64,000 bases of DNA from JACRLV01 sp045863555 (GTDB taxonomy: Bacteria > Planctomycetota > Phycisphaerae > UBA1845 > Fen-1342), in contig BTUU01000001.1 of the NCBI GenBank assembly GCA_045863555.1, positions 124,001-188,000 of the forward strand. Reading direction: 5' to 3'. Below the pieces are notes generated by a model. The model was not told the DNA's origin, ran no database searches, and saw only the letters and a list, made by a program, of their open reading frames with translations. This document shows positions 1-8,923 of this stretch, one piece after another. Numbering within the stretch: the stretch's first letter is position 1; the number at the start of each line of letters is the position of its first letter. The position numbers and the translations under genes are program-made.

Positions 1-1405
1 CGTCGGACTTGTGATCGGATTCGATGCGCGCGAGGTCCGCGCCTTCGGCGAAGCGCTGATCGACCAAGGCGATGTGATCGACGTTGATATGACCCCACGG
101 GCCGGTTTCGCGGTCGACGATGCGGATGCGTGCCTTCCTGCCCTTGAATTCGCCGACGTCCCATGTGCGCAGGGAGAGAGTCTCCGTGTCGCGGCCGGTT
201 TCGGTTCGCACGATTTGATCGCCGACGAGGAGCTGCATGCAGGTGGTTTCGGGGTGGTTGCCGCCGCCGAGGAGGAACTGGATGAAGGCGCGGTCGATCT
301 CGAACTCGGGTGAGGTCAGCGCGCCCGTGGCGGCGTCGCCGGCGGGGGAATCATAGGTGTTGACGAGGCCGCGGCCGAGGAAGCCGGTGACGCGCTGCTG
401 GCCCTTGGCGGTGCCGCGCGAGGGTGCTTTTCCGATCGCGGGTCCGGTGGCGTCGCTGCCGCTGGAGAGGGTCGTGCGGGGGACGTACCAGGCGACCATG
501 AGGCGGATGGTGCGCTCCTCGCCGGGCGCGAGCGTGAGCGGTGTGAAGAGAGATGCGCCGGGGGCGGGCTGGCGCTGGGGCGGGTTTGCGACGAGCCGGC
601 CTTCGGCGACATTTCGCCAGGCGAGCGTCATCGCATCCCACCAGCCGCCGCGGAACCAGGAGTGATCGACGACGGTGGCGTCGTTGTCGGTGAAGATCGC
701 GAATGCGCCTTCGTTTTCCGGGTGCTGCGTCGAGCCGGGTTGCGTGAGGATGAAGCCGTTCGGCATCGCTTCGATGCGATCATTTCCGCCTGCGGCCATG
801 AAGTTCTTCGTGTTGTAGGAGAAGACGGCTTCGACGGGCTGGCGGCTGCGGTTCCGGAAGCGATACTCGAGCGCGCCGATGGGCAGGCTGGCCTCGTCGG
901 CGTGGCCGGGGATGAAGGGGCTCCAGCCGGTGATCTCGACGTCGAGGGGCACTTCGTCGTCGCGGAGGGTGACTACGCCGAAGGGGATGCGGGCGAGAAA
1001 GCTCGCATCGTCGAATCGCGGGAGGCCGTAGGTCGTGCCCGGCGCGCCGTTGGCGGTGCGGCGATCGCCGAAGACCTTCCACGTCGGGACGGGGCCTTCG
1101 AGGACCTTGGCGAGATTGCCTTCTGGCCGCTTGATGCAGATCGCGGCGAAGGCGGCGGGTTCATTGAAAAAATCCATGCGGTTGCGGACGGAGACGTGGG
1201 AGATTGCGCCGGTGCCTTCGAGGCAGATCATGCCCGCGCCCATGCCGCCGATGGGAAAGGCGACGCGGTCGAGATGCTCGCCGGTATAGGGGCCGTTGTA
1301 GAGACGGCCGGAGGTGCGGCTCGGGGTGCAGCCGGAGGACAGAAGCGCGAAGAGGCCGACGAAGAGCGCGGCGGCCAGCGGTCGAAGAAGGTGTGATGTG
1401 TTCAT
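1..1405 (-). CDS. GH116-type (GBA2-like) glycosidase, N-terminal part; lipoprotein; runs off the window
   Basis: Read on the minus strand from ATG at 1405, the frame stays open for 468 codons to the window edge, so only the N-terminal part is present. A hydrophobic leader ends in LSSGC at Cys26, so it is probably a lipoprotein. Residues 33-310 match the beta-sandwich region of GH116 enzymes: LYNGPYTGEHLDRVAFPIGG near residue 35, the GMGAG turn, NRMDFFNEPA and YNTKNF. The family acts on beta-glucosides, beta-xylosides or glucosylceramide; the substrate here cannot be told because the catalytic (alpha/alpha)6 barrel lies outside. After VAWYVPRTT (residues 304-312) there is an insert of about 140 residues with FLLGGGNHPETTC and GPWGHINVDHI, which resembles a module seen near GH32-type enzymes. 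The family is inferred from motif memory, not a search. Confidence 0.75.
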   Translation of the reverse strand, partial: MNTSHLLRPLAAALFVGLFALLSSGCTPSRTSGRLYNGPYTGEHLDRVAFPIGGMGAGMICLEGTGAISHVSVRNRMDFFNEPAAFAAICIKRPEGNLAKVLEGPVPTWKVFGDRRTANGAPGTTYGLPRFDDASFLARIPFGVVTLRDDEVPLDVEITGWSPFIPGHADEASLPIGALEYRFRNRSRQPVEAVFSYNTKNFMAAGGNDRIEAMPNGFILTQPGSTQHPENEGAFAIFTDNDATVVDHSWFRGGWWDAMTLAWRNVAEGRLVANPPQRQPAPGASLFTPLTLAPGEERTIRLMVAWYVPRTTLSSGSDATGPAIGKAPSRGTAKGQQRVTGFLGRGLVNTYDSPAGDAATGALTSPEFEIDRAFIQFLLGGGNHPETTCMQLLVGDQIVRTETGRDTETLSLRTWDVGEFKGRKARIRIVDRETGPWGHINVDHIALVDQRFAEGADLARIESDHKSD

Positions 1406-1449
1406 GCCGCGAATCGTACGATCGGGATGGGGGGCTGGCGAGTGCGTGA

Positions 1450-2943
1450 CTATCGGTCGGCGGTCTCGCGGTTCGGGAGCATCACGACGGCGTAGAAGTG
1501 CGCGACGCCGGCGCGTGCGGCGCTGTCGAACACGGCGGCGATGCGGTAGCCGGGCGGCGGGTAGTATTGGTCGATCGGCAGCGGTGAGCCGCAGTTGCAG
1601 AAGCAGACAACGTCCGGTTTGAGCCGGGCGACCATGTCATACGGGGGCTCGATCGGCGGCGTCCGGTTCAGAAACGAATAGTCGATCACGTACCGGTCGC
1701 AGTAGTACGCGACGTTTCCGAATCCGGTGAGGACGACCGCGTCTTTCGGTGTGTTGGCGGCGATCCAGCGTCCGGCCGCGACGCGATCGCCCTCCATTTT
1801 CTGGATGCCCAGCTTGTGGAAGCGAAGGGCCGGCGCGTCCTGGTGGATCATGATCACGCCGATGCCCGAGATGCCCGCGACGAAGCCGAGCGTGGCCGCC
1901 CAGGGGCGACGGAATCGCCCTGGCGAGGACGCGACACCGAGCAGCGAGGTCGCTCCGGCCGCGGCGAGCAGGAGCAGTATGGGCTGGATCGAACTCAGGT
2001 ACCACTCGTAGCCCTCCGCGGGGGGCTTCAGCGAAAAGGCGGCGAGGATCACGACCACGAAGCACCAGCAAACGCCGAAGAGCGCCGGGCGAACCACGAT
2101 CCACGGAATCGACAGGAGAGCGAGAACCAGGAGGATCATCCGGCTGCCCGAGTAGAGTCCCTGAGTCCAGAACCAGTCGGTCGCCATGTGAAACGTGTAT
2201 TCCATTTTCGTCACGGCACTGTTCGGCAGCAGCGAACCGAAGTGAATCCACGCGGCGACGGCGGCGACGCCGACGATTACGGCGGCCTCACCAGCGGAGC
2301 GGAGACCGCTGCGCCAGCCGGCCTGGAAACCGTGCGAAACGACCAGCAGTCCGGCGAGCGGGACCAGATCCAACTTGTGGATAGCGGCGAGAGCCGAGAG
2401 TACGCCGATGGCGACCCATGACCACCGGTAGGCGATCGCGCAGATACAGAGCGCGACGACCAGGTACGTCAACGGCGTCTCCATCCCCTGGATTCCCCAG
2501 GCGCTGAAGCGGTAATTGCAGGCGGCGAAGATCGCGAAGGCCGCGCCGGCGAGCGGACTCGCCATTCGAGAAAGGCAATCCGCCAGCAAACCCGTCGCGA
2601 TCAGTGTGAGCGCGGCTCCGAGGCCGACCGCGGCGCTCTCGGGCGAGATTCCGACGGCGACACACGCAGCGAGCAGCGCGGGCCAGAGCGGGGCGCTGGC
2701 GCCCCAGATGGGCGGTTCGCCCAGATTCCACCGATACCCCTCGCCCATCGCGATGTGCCGGGCATAACGAAAGAAGAACCCCGTGTCGTCGGTGAAGAAG
2801 TCGGTCCGCGCGTTGTAGATCGCGATCGATTGAAGCGCGCAGGCGAGGAGGACTACGAGGGCCGGGGCGAGGGCGCGAATCCGTTCAGCGAGTACCCTTG
2901 CGGGCGTCTGAATAGGCGGATTGACGGCGATTTCGGCGCGCAT
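1450..2943 (-). CDS. GT-C type integral membrane glycosyltransferase (AftB/ArnT-like)
   Basis: A polytopic membrane protein with roughly ten to eleven hydrophobic segments. Just after the first transmembrane helix is an acidic motif (TDDTGFFFRYARHIAMGEG) followed by RWNLGEPPIWGASAPLWP. This is the arrangement of GT-C glycosyltransferases that use lipid-phosphate sugar donors, such as mycobacterial AftB or ArnT-like proteins, where the loop Asp pair is catalytic. It would work at the periplasmic face of the inner membrane; donor and acceptor are unknown. ATG at 2943 is used here; a TTG at 2985 adds 14 residues and neither has a good ribosome site. The gene stands alone, convergent to nothing and next to the GH116 gene on the same strand. 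Confidence 0.75.
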   Translation of the reverse strand: MRAEIAVNPPIQTPARVLAERIRALAPALVVLLACALQSIAIYNARTDFFTDDTGFFFRYARHIAMGEGYRWNLGEPPIWGASAPLWPALLAACVAVGISPESAAVGLGAALTLIATGLLADCLSRMASPLAGAAFAIFAACNYRFSAWGIQGMETPLTYLVVALCICAIAYRWSWVAIGVLSALAAIHKLDLVPLAGLLVVSHGFQAGWRSGLRSAGEAAVIVGVAAVAAWIHFGSLLPNSAVTKMEYTFHMATDWFWTQGLYSGSRMILLVLALLSIPWIVVRPALFGVCWCFVVVILAAFSLKPPAEGYEWYLSSIQPILLLLAAAGATSLLGVASSPGRFRRPWAATLGFVAGISGIGVIMIHQDAPALRFHKLGIQKMEGDRVAAGRWIAANTPKDAVVLTGFGNVAYYCDRYVIDYSFLNRTPPIEPPYDMVARLKPDVVCFCNCGSPLPIDQYYPPPGYRIAAVFDSAARAGVAHFYAVVMLPNRETADR

Positions 2944-3157
2944 GGGCGGCTGGGCGCAGGGTGCTGGAAGCTCGTTTGGGCTCAAGTTCTTTCATGAACG
3001 TCCAAAGTGTTGGCGTACCCATCTGACGCGTCAATCTCAGAGGCGATCCTGTCCTAAAATGCGCGGAAATCCTCAGGCTGGCCGAACGTGAAACAGTCGC
3101 CGCGCACACCGTTACCAGGGTCGCCGACTGCACTGCAAACGCGGGTACATTGATCTC

Positions 3158-3290
3158 GTGCACTGGAATCGCGACGAGCCGATGGACTTCGACGCCCCGT
3201 GCCTTCACTGCCGGTACAACCTGCGCGGGTTGGCGGGTGAGCGGGTGCGCTGTCCGGAATGCGGCGGCGAGAACGAGCGGTCGCAGCCGC
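3158..3290 (+). pseudogene. Zinc-ribbon N-terminal stub, probably a gene remnant
   Basis: From GTG 3158 or ATG 3182 the frame encodes MDFDAPCLHCRYNLRGLAG followed by RCPECGGEN. This is the two-CxxC zinc-ribbon head that opens many planctomycete membrane proteins. The recognisable protein stops at about 3285, exactly where the antisense neighbouring gene ends (its TAG is at 3291-3293). Beyond that the frame is only the antisense of the neighbour, to a stop at 3517. No transmembrane segment follows as one would expect. The simplest reading is a gene cut off by a deletion or rearrangement. A genuinely short zinc-ribbon protein of about 119 residues overlapping the neighbour is possible but less likely. 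Confidence 0.45.
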
Positions 3291-3881
3291 CTACAGCTTC
3301 GCGCGGGGCTTCCATTTCGCCGGCTCGTTCTTCAGGCCCTGGACGTTTTCCTCTACTTCGATGGGCTTGTCTGATTTTGGCAGGACGAAGATCCCGAATG
3401 GGTGGAGATCCGGCGGCGACGGCATCTTTTCGCCGGCATTCAGCGAATAGGCGACCTGATAGGTGCTCTCGTCGTAATGGAGCACGATTTTTTCGCCCGC
3501 GTCGACGATCGACTTGATCACGATGCCGTTGGTGTTGTGGCGCTTGCCGTTGAAGATCGCCACGACCATGCACTGGTCGAAGTTGATCGCCGGGAGTCCG
3601 ACGGGCCGCTGAATATTGTCGCGTTTCAGGGGGCCACCGGTGTGCTTCTCCCAGAGGCTCGTCCACGCATCGTCGGACGTGATTTTCAGGAAGGTCGGCT
3701 CCTTCACCGCACTGTCCGGTCCCCACCAGGTGACGTAGGGGGCGATCGATTTCCCGTCCTTCGCCGTCTGTGGCGCGGCCGGGGCAGGAGAGGCTGTCTG
3801 CTGCGGGGAGGAGAAACCCAGGCTCAGAAACGCCGCGAGCGCGGCCGCCCCCAGCATCGATCCGCCAACGTAACGGTTCAT
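3291..3881 (-). CDS. Exported PrcB_C-like domain protein
   Basis: A 196-residue protein starting at ATG 3881, preceded by AGGAG with good spacing. An N-terminal signal peptide (GAAALAAFLSLGFSSPQQ) is followed by a Pro/Ala linker. The mature part has ITSDDAWTSLWEKHTGG near residue 75, then a hydrophobic FDQCMVVAIFNGKR strand and a terminal beta-rich region. This pattern resembles the PrcB C-terminal domain, found in exported bacterial proteins and in PrcB of the dentilisin protease complex, where it is tied to protease stability. The actual role is unknown. It is divergent from the propeller gene at 4018, with a 136-base shared upstream region. The C-terminal end abuts the zinc-ribbon stub. 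Confidence 0.6.
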   Translation of the reverse strand: MNRYVGGSMLGAAALAAFLSLGFSSPQQTASPAPAAPQTAKDGKSIAPYVTWWGPDSAVKEPTFLKITSDDAWTSLWEKHTGGPLKRDNIQRPVGLPAINFDQCMVVAIFNGKRHNTNGIVIKSIVDAGEKIVLHYDESTYQVAYSLNAGEKMPSPPDLHPFGIFVLPKSDKPIEVEENVQGLKNEPAKWKPRAKL

Positions 3882-4017
3882 CGCGAGTCTCCTGTGTGGT
3901 TTTCGGCGCGGCCCGCCAGACCTAAGATACCCGGCTCCGATCGGATGGTTGCGGCCGGCCTCACGCCCCGGCCGGGAAAGATGGCGGCCGCCGGCGAAGC
4001 GAGAAAGGGAGTTTCGA

Positions 4018-7000
4018 GTGCGATACAAGTTCCAGGCGGCCCCCGGCCGCGTGCGGCACGGGTGGCGGCTGGCGTTCTGCGGTCTGGGTCTCGTCGCCCC
4101 CGCGGTTTCGCAGCCGACGGACACGGCTCCGACCACGGCGCCCACATCGGAACCTGCGACGTCGCAGCCGGAGGAGAAGCCGCCGGGGCCGGGGAGCTTC
4201 GCGAACCTGCGGTTTCGCCTGCTCGGGCCGGCGCTGTCGTCGGGTCGGATCGGCGACCTGGCGGTCAATCCGAACAACCGGAGCGAGTATTACGTGGCCG
4301 TCGCGTCGGGCGGGGTGTGGAAGACGACGAACGCGGGGACGACGTTTACGCCGATTTTCGATTCGCAGGGGTCGTACTCGATCGGCTGCCTGGCGCTCGA
4401 CCCGCGGAACCCGCACACGATCTGGGTCGGCACGGGCGAGAACAACGCCCAGCGGAGCGTGAGCTGGGGCGACGGCGTGTATCGCTCGCGCGACGGCGGG
4501 CAGTCGTGGGAAAACCTCGGGCTGCGCGACTCCGAGCATATCGGCATGATTGCGATCGACCCGCGGAACTCGGATGTCGTGTACGTGGCCGCGCAGGGTC
4601 CGCTCTGGCGCTCGGGCAGCGATCGGGGGCTGTACAAGACGATCAACGGCGGCGTGACGTGGACGCGCGTGCTGGATATCAGCGAGGACACGGGCGTCAA
4701 CGAGGTGCATCTCGACCCGCGCGACCCGGACACGGTCTACGCGAGCGCGTGGCAGCGGCGGCGGCACGTGTGGACGCTGATCGACGGCGGACCGGAGTCG
4801 GCGATCTACAAGTCGACGGATGCGGGTGCGACGTGGCGGAAGGTCAACGCGGGGCTGCCCGACGGCGATCTCGGCCGGATCGGCCTGGACATTTCACCGG
4901 TGAACCCGGACGTGCTGTACGCGGTGGTGGAGGCGGCGGACGGCAAGAGCGGATTTTTCCGGTCGGTGAACCGGGGCGAGAGCTGGGAGAAGCGGAGCAG
5001 CTACAACGCGACCAGCCCGATGTACTACAACGAGATCGTGTGCGATCCATTCGACGCCGACCGCGTGTTCGCGCTGGACACGTTTCTCCAGGAGACGGTC
5101 GACGGCGGAAAGACGTTTCGGCGCGTGCCGCAGCGCTTGATTCACGTGGACTATCACGCGCTGTGGCGCGACCCGAAGGATCCGCAGTACATCCTCGCGG
5201 GCAACGACGGCGGCGTGTATGAGACGTTCGACGGCGGCGCGAACTGGGCGTACAAGCCGAATCTGCCGGTGACGCAGTTCTACCGGGTGACCGTGGACAA
5301 CAGCACGCCGTTCTATTTCGTCTACGGCGGCACGCAGGACAACAACACGCTCGGCGCGCCGTCGCAGACGATCGACGCCGTGGGGATTGCCAACGATCAC
5401 TGGTTCTTCACGGTCGGCGGGGACGGCTTCGAGACGCAGATTGACCCGAAGGACCCGAACATCGTCTACAGCCAGTATCAGTATGGCGGCCTGGTGCGCC
5501 ACGATCGCCGCAGCGGCGAGACGCTCGACATCAAGCCGCGTGAGGCGCCCGGCGAAGAGCCGCTGCGCTGGAATTGGGACTCGCCGCTGATCATCAGCCC
5601 GCACAATCACAAGCGGCTGTACTACGCGGCGAACCGGATTTATCGCTCGGACGACCAGGGCGATTCCTGGACGGCGGTGAGCGATGACCTGACGCGGCGG
5701 ATCGACCCCAGCACGCTGCCGGTCTTCGGCCGGATTCAGTCGGTGGACGCGGTGGCCAAGGGAGCCTCGACGTCGTTCTACGGCAACATCGTCTCGCTGG
5801 CGGAGTCGCCGCTGGTCGAGGGGCTGATCTACGCGGGCACGGACGACGGCCTGGTGCAGGTGACAGAGGACGGCGGGAAGACGTGGCGAAAGATCGAGAG
5901 CTTCCCCGGCGTGCCCGAGCAGACGTACGTGAGCTGCCTGACGGCGTCGCAGCATGAGCGCGGGAGGGTTTACGCCGCATTCGACAATCACAAGAAGGGC
6001 GACTTCACGCCGTACATCCTCGTCAGCGACGACCGGGGGCAGACCTGGAAGGCGATCGCCGGCGGGATCAGCGAGCGCGACACGGTGTATTCGATCGCCG
6101 AGGATCACGTGACGCCGCGGCTGCTGTTCGCCGGGACGGAATTCGGCGCCTGGTACTCGGTGGACGGCGGCGAGAAGTGGAACAAGTTCAAGGGCGGCCT
6201 ACCGACGATCGCCGTCCGCGACGTCGACATCCAGCGGCGTGAAAATGACCTCGTCCTGGGGACGTTCGGACGCGGTATCTACATCCTCGATGATTACTCT
6301 CCGATGCGGCTGGCCGCCGAGGATGTCATGAAGCAGGATGCGGCGATTTTTCCGATCAAGGATGCGCTGCACTATGCGAAAGCGAACCGCCTCGGCGGGC
6401 GCGACGGCCGGGGCTGGATGGGGGCGCAGTACTTTGCCGCTCCGAATCCGCCCTTCGGCGCGACGGTGACGTACCATCTGAAGGAGAAGCTCCAGACGCG
6501 GAAGGAACGGCGTCAGGAGGCGGAGAAGAAAGCGGCAAAGGCGGGGGCGACGACGCAGCCCGCGTATCCGACGTGGGAGGAGCTGCGCGAGGAAGACCGC
6601 GAGAAGCCGCCGCAGGTGCTGCTCGTCATTCGCGATGAATCGGGCGCGGTCCTGCGGCGCGTGGCGGCGTCGCGCGACAAGGGCGTGCAGCGCGTGACGT
6701 GGGACCTGCGGCTTGCGTCGGCGATGCCCACGCGGCTGGCGCCGACGGGCGAGCTGGATCCGTGGGATCGCGAACCCGAGGGGCCGCTGGCGCCGCCCGG
6801 AAAGTACACGGCCGAGCTGGTCCGGGAGGTTGACGGCGCGGTTTCGATTCTGGCGGGTCCGACGCCGTTCAACGTGATTCCGCTGGAACTGGCGACGTTT
6901 GCCGCGAAGGACAAGCAGGCGGCGCTCGCGTTTCACCAGAAAGTCGCGCGGCTCCAGCGGGCGACGCAGGGCGCGTCGCGCGTGGCGGACGAGGTGCAGA

Positions 7001-7386
7001 ATCGACTCTCGCTCGTTCGCAAGGCCATCCTCGATACGCCGGGGGCGGATCCGGCGCTGCTGGCGGAGCAGACGCGGATTCAGACGGCGCTCGACGACCT
7101 GCTGCTGTCGCTGCGCGGCGATCCGACGCGGGCGAAGCGCAACGCGCCGGAACCGCTGTCGATCCTCGAGCGCGTCGGGGCCATCACGGGCGCCCAGTGG
7201 TACGTGACCTCCGCACCGACGGGCACACAGAGGCAGGAGTACGAGCGGGCGGGCGGGGAGTTTGGACGCGTGCTGGCGGGGCTGCGGAAAATCTACGACA
7301 CCGACCTCCCGGCGCTGGAGACGAAGCTGGAAAAGGCGGGCGCTCCGTGGACGCCGGGCCGGCTGCCGGACTGGTCGATGGAGTAG
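4018..7386 (+). CDS. Exported sortilin/VPS10-like BNR beta-propeller protein
   Basis: A 1122-residue exported protein. GTG at 4018 is chosen because GAAAGGGAG lies just upstream and the encoded N-terminus is a signal peptide (WRLAFCGLGLVAPAVSQ); upstream codons in frame are not leader-like. The body carries at least ten Asp-box (BNR) motifs such as SRDGGQSWE, STDAGATWRK, SDDQGDSWT, TEDGGKTWRK and SDDRGQTWK. These fit one or two large beta-propellers of the sortilin/VPS10 or YCF48 kind, spanning roughly residues 70-760. The last 300 residues hold a beta-rich domain with DLRLASAMPTR and a helical, coiled-coil-like end. Such proteins are often annotated as glycosyl hydrolases, but no catalytic residues can be shown. 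Substrate unknown. Confidence 0.8.
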   Translation: MRYKFQAAPGRVRHGWRLAFCGLGLVAPAVSQPTDTAPTTAPTSEPATSQPEEKPPGPGSFANLRFRLLGPALSSGRIGDLAVNPNNRSEYYVAVASGGVWKTTNAGTTFTPIFDSQGSYSIGCLALDPRNPHTIWVGTGENNAQRSVSWGDGVYRSRDGGQSWENLGLRDSEHIGMIAIDPRNSDVVYVAAQGPLWRSGSDRGLYKTINGGVTWTRVLDISEDTGVNEVHLDPRDPDTVYASAWQRRRHVWTLIDGGPESAIYKSTDAGATWRKVNAGLPDGDLGRIGLDISPVNPDVLYAVVEAADGKSGFFRSVNRGESWEKRSSYNATSPMYYNEIVCDPFDADRVFALDTFLQETVDGGKTFRRVPQRLIHVDYHALWRDPKDPQYILAGNDGGVYETFDGGANWAYKPNLPVTQFYRVTVDNSTPFYFVYGGTQDNNTLGAPSQTIDAVGIANDHWFFTVGGDGFETQIDPKDPNIVYSQYQYGGLVRHDRRSGETLDIKPREAPGEEPLRWNWDSPLIISPHNHKRLYYAANRIYRSDDQGDSWTAVSDDLTRRIDPSTLPVFGRIQSVDAVAKGASTSFYGNIVSLAESPLVEGLIYAGTDDGLVQVTEDGGKTWRKIESFPGVPEQTYVSCLTASQHERGRVYAAFDNHKKGDFTPYILVSDDRGQTWKAIAGGISERDTVYSIAEDHVTPRLLFAGTEFGAWYSVDGGEKWNKFKGGLPTIAVRDVDIQRRENDLVLGTFGRGIYILDDYSPMRLAAEDVMKQDAAIFPIKDALHYAKANRLGGRDGRGWMGAQYFAAPNPPFGATVTYHLKEKLQTRKERRQEAEKKAAKAGATTQPAYPTWEELREEDREKPPQVLLVIRDESGAVLRRVAASRDKGVQRVTWDLRLASAMPTRLAPTGELDPWDREPEGPLAPPGKYTAELVREVDGAVSILAGPTPFNVIPLELATFAAKDKQAALAFHQKVARLQRATQGASRVADEVQNRLSLVRKAILDTPGADPALLAEQTRIQTALDDLLLSLRGDPTRAKRNAPEPLSILERVGAITGAQWYVTSAPTGTQRQEYERAGGEFGRVLAGLRKIYDTDLPALETKLEKAGAPWTPGRLPDWSME

Positions 7387-7551
7387 GCGAGCGGGGCGGC
7401 CGGACGGTGCGGCGCTGCCGGCCCGCGCGGCGCGGACAGCCGCGGCGCTCCGGGAAGTGCGAGCCGTGTGACCAACGAAGGCAGGGCCGCGCGCGGGCGG
7501 AATTTGACCGCGCCGAGCCCGCGGGATAGCCTCATGGAAGGCGAAAATCTC

Positions 7552-8778
7552 ATGATCAAAACCGCGACCGCCAAGACCTCGACTTCCCGGGCCATTGTTC
7601 CCGCGACGCGCACCCGGGACATCCGCTACGCGCTCCGGGACATCCTGCTGCTGGCCGACGAGGTGGCGCGGGGCGGCCGGGAGATGCTCTACCTGAATAT
7701 CGGCGACCCGAATATCTACGATTTCGCGCCGCCGGCGCACGTGCTCGAGGCGACGTTCAAGGCGATGCGCGACAACCACAACGGGTATGCGCCGTCGTCC
7801 GGCATCAGGGAGGCGCTGACCGCGATCCGCGGAGAGGCGGAGCGCAAAGGCATCCGGTCGATCAACCACGTGTTCGTCACGAGCGGCGCGTCGGAGGCGA
7901 TCGACCTGGCGATCTCGGCCCTCGCGAACCCCGGCGACAACGTCCTCGCGCCGTCGCCCGGTTACCCGCTCTACGGGGCGGTATTCGCGAAGCTCGGGGT
8001 CGAGAACCGGCCCTACTACCTCGACGAATCGAACGCGTGGCAGCCGGACGTCGACGACATCGCGGCGAAGATCGACGCGCGAACGCGGGCGATCGTGCTG
8101 ATCAATCCGAACAATCCGACCGGCTCGGTGGCGACGCGCGAGACGCTCGAACGGCTCGTCGAACTCGCCGTTCGGCACAACCTGGTGATCCTGAGCGACG
8201 AGATCTACGACAAGCTGATGTTCGACGGGCGGCGGCATGAGTCCACGGCGGCGCTTTCGACGGAGCTGAAGGCGGTGACGTTCAACGGGCTGTCGAAGGC
8301 GTACCTGGTTCCGGGCTTCCGGATCGGCTGGGGCGTCGTGAGCGGTCCGGCAGCGGAGATGCGCGAGTACTGCGAGGCGATCCAGAAGATGGAGCGGGCG
8401 CGGCTGAGCGCGAATCACCCGGAGCAGTACGCGATCAAGCCGGCGCTGGAAGGCCCGCAGGACCACCTCAAATCGGTCATGGAGAAGCTCTCGCGGCGGC
8501 GGGAATTGACCGTCTCCCGGCTGAATGCGATTCCGGGTATTTCGTGCGTGGCGCCGGCGGGCGCATTTTATGCGTTCCCGCGGATCGACTTCGGGCTGGC
8601 GGACCAGGCGTTCGTCGAACGGGTGATCCGGGAGACGGGCGTGGTGATCGTCCCGGGCAGCGGCTTCGGCCAGCGCCCGGGCACGGAGCATTTCCGGGTG
8701 GTTTTCCTGCCGCCGGAGCCGATCCTCGAGCGCGCGTACGGCGAAATCGCCTCCATTGCGCGGCAGCTCCGGGGGTAA
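7552..8778 (+). CDS. Class I/II PLP aminotransferase (AlaA-like)
   Basis: A 408-residue fold-type I aminotransferase transferring amino groups between an amino acid and a 2-oxo acid. Visible landmarks: GDPNIYDF for substrate-loop entry, TSGASEAID (residues 110-118) for phosphate binding, NPNNPTG with Asn188, SDEIYD with Asp216 and Tyr219, and the Schiff-base lysine in NGLSKAY at Lys249. Arg257 in PGFRIGW binds the cofactor phosphate, and an Arg in HFRVVFL near the C-terminus would bind the substrate carboxylate. It looks closest to bacterial alanine aminotransferases, though an aspartate or aromatic substrate is not excluded. ATG 7552 has GAAGG upstream and gives the usual family length; in-frame starts further upstream add unrelated residues. 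Monocistronic in appearance. Confidence 0.88.
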   Translation: MIKTATAKTSTSRAIVPATRTRDIRYALRDILLLADEVARGGREMLYLNIGDPNIYDFAPPAHVLEATFKAMRDNHNGYAPSSGIREALTAIRGEAERKGIRSINHVFVTSGASEAIDLAISALANPGDNVLAPSPGYPLYGAVFAKLGVENRPYYLDESNAWQPDVDDIAAKIDARTRAIVLINPNNPTGSVATRETLERLVELAVRHNLVILSDEIYDKLMFDGRRHESTAALSTELKAVTFNGLSKAYLVPGFRIGWGVVSGPAAEMREYCEAIQKMERARLSANHPEQYAIKPALEGPQDHLKSVMEKLSRRRELTVSRLNAIPGISCVAPAGAFYAFPRIDFGLADQAFVERVIRETGVVIVPGSGFGQRPGTEHFRVVFLPPEPILERAYGEIASIARQLRG

Positions 8779-8923
8779 CCGGACTTCGGGTATTCACCTC
8801 TCGCCTGCCGCGACGGGCGGCCGTACGGCGGGCGCGCGTGCTGTTTGAGCACATCCGTCCTTTCATCCGATAGCCCGAATATGCGCACGCGGACGGGCCC
8901 GGTCCCCGTCGGAGGATTCGTAC

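Noticed and set aside
6199..8691. An 830-codon open frame on the minus strand
   Set aside because: It spans two well-supported plus-strand genes, the propeller and the aminotransferase, and consists of Arg/Pro/Leu-rich shadow sequence.
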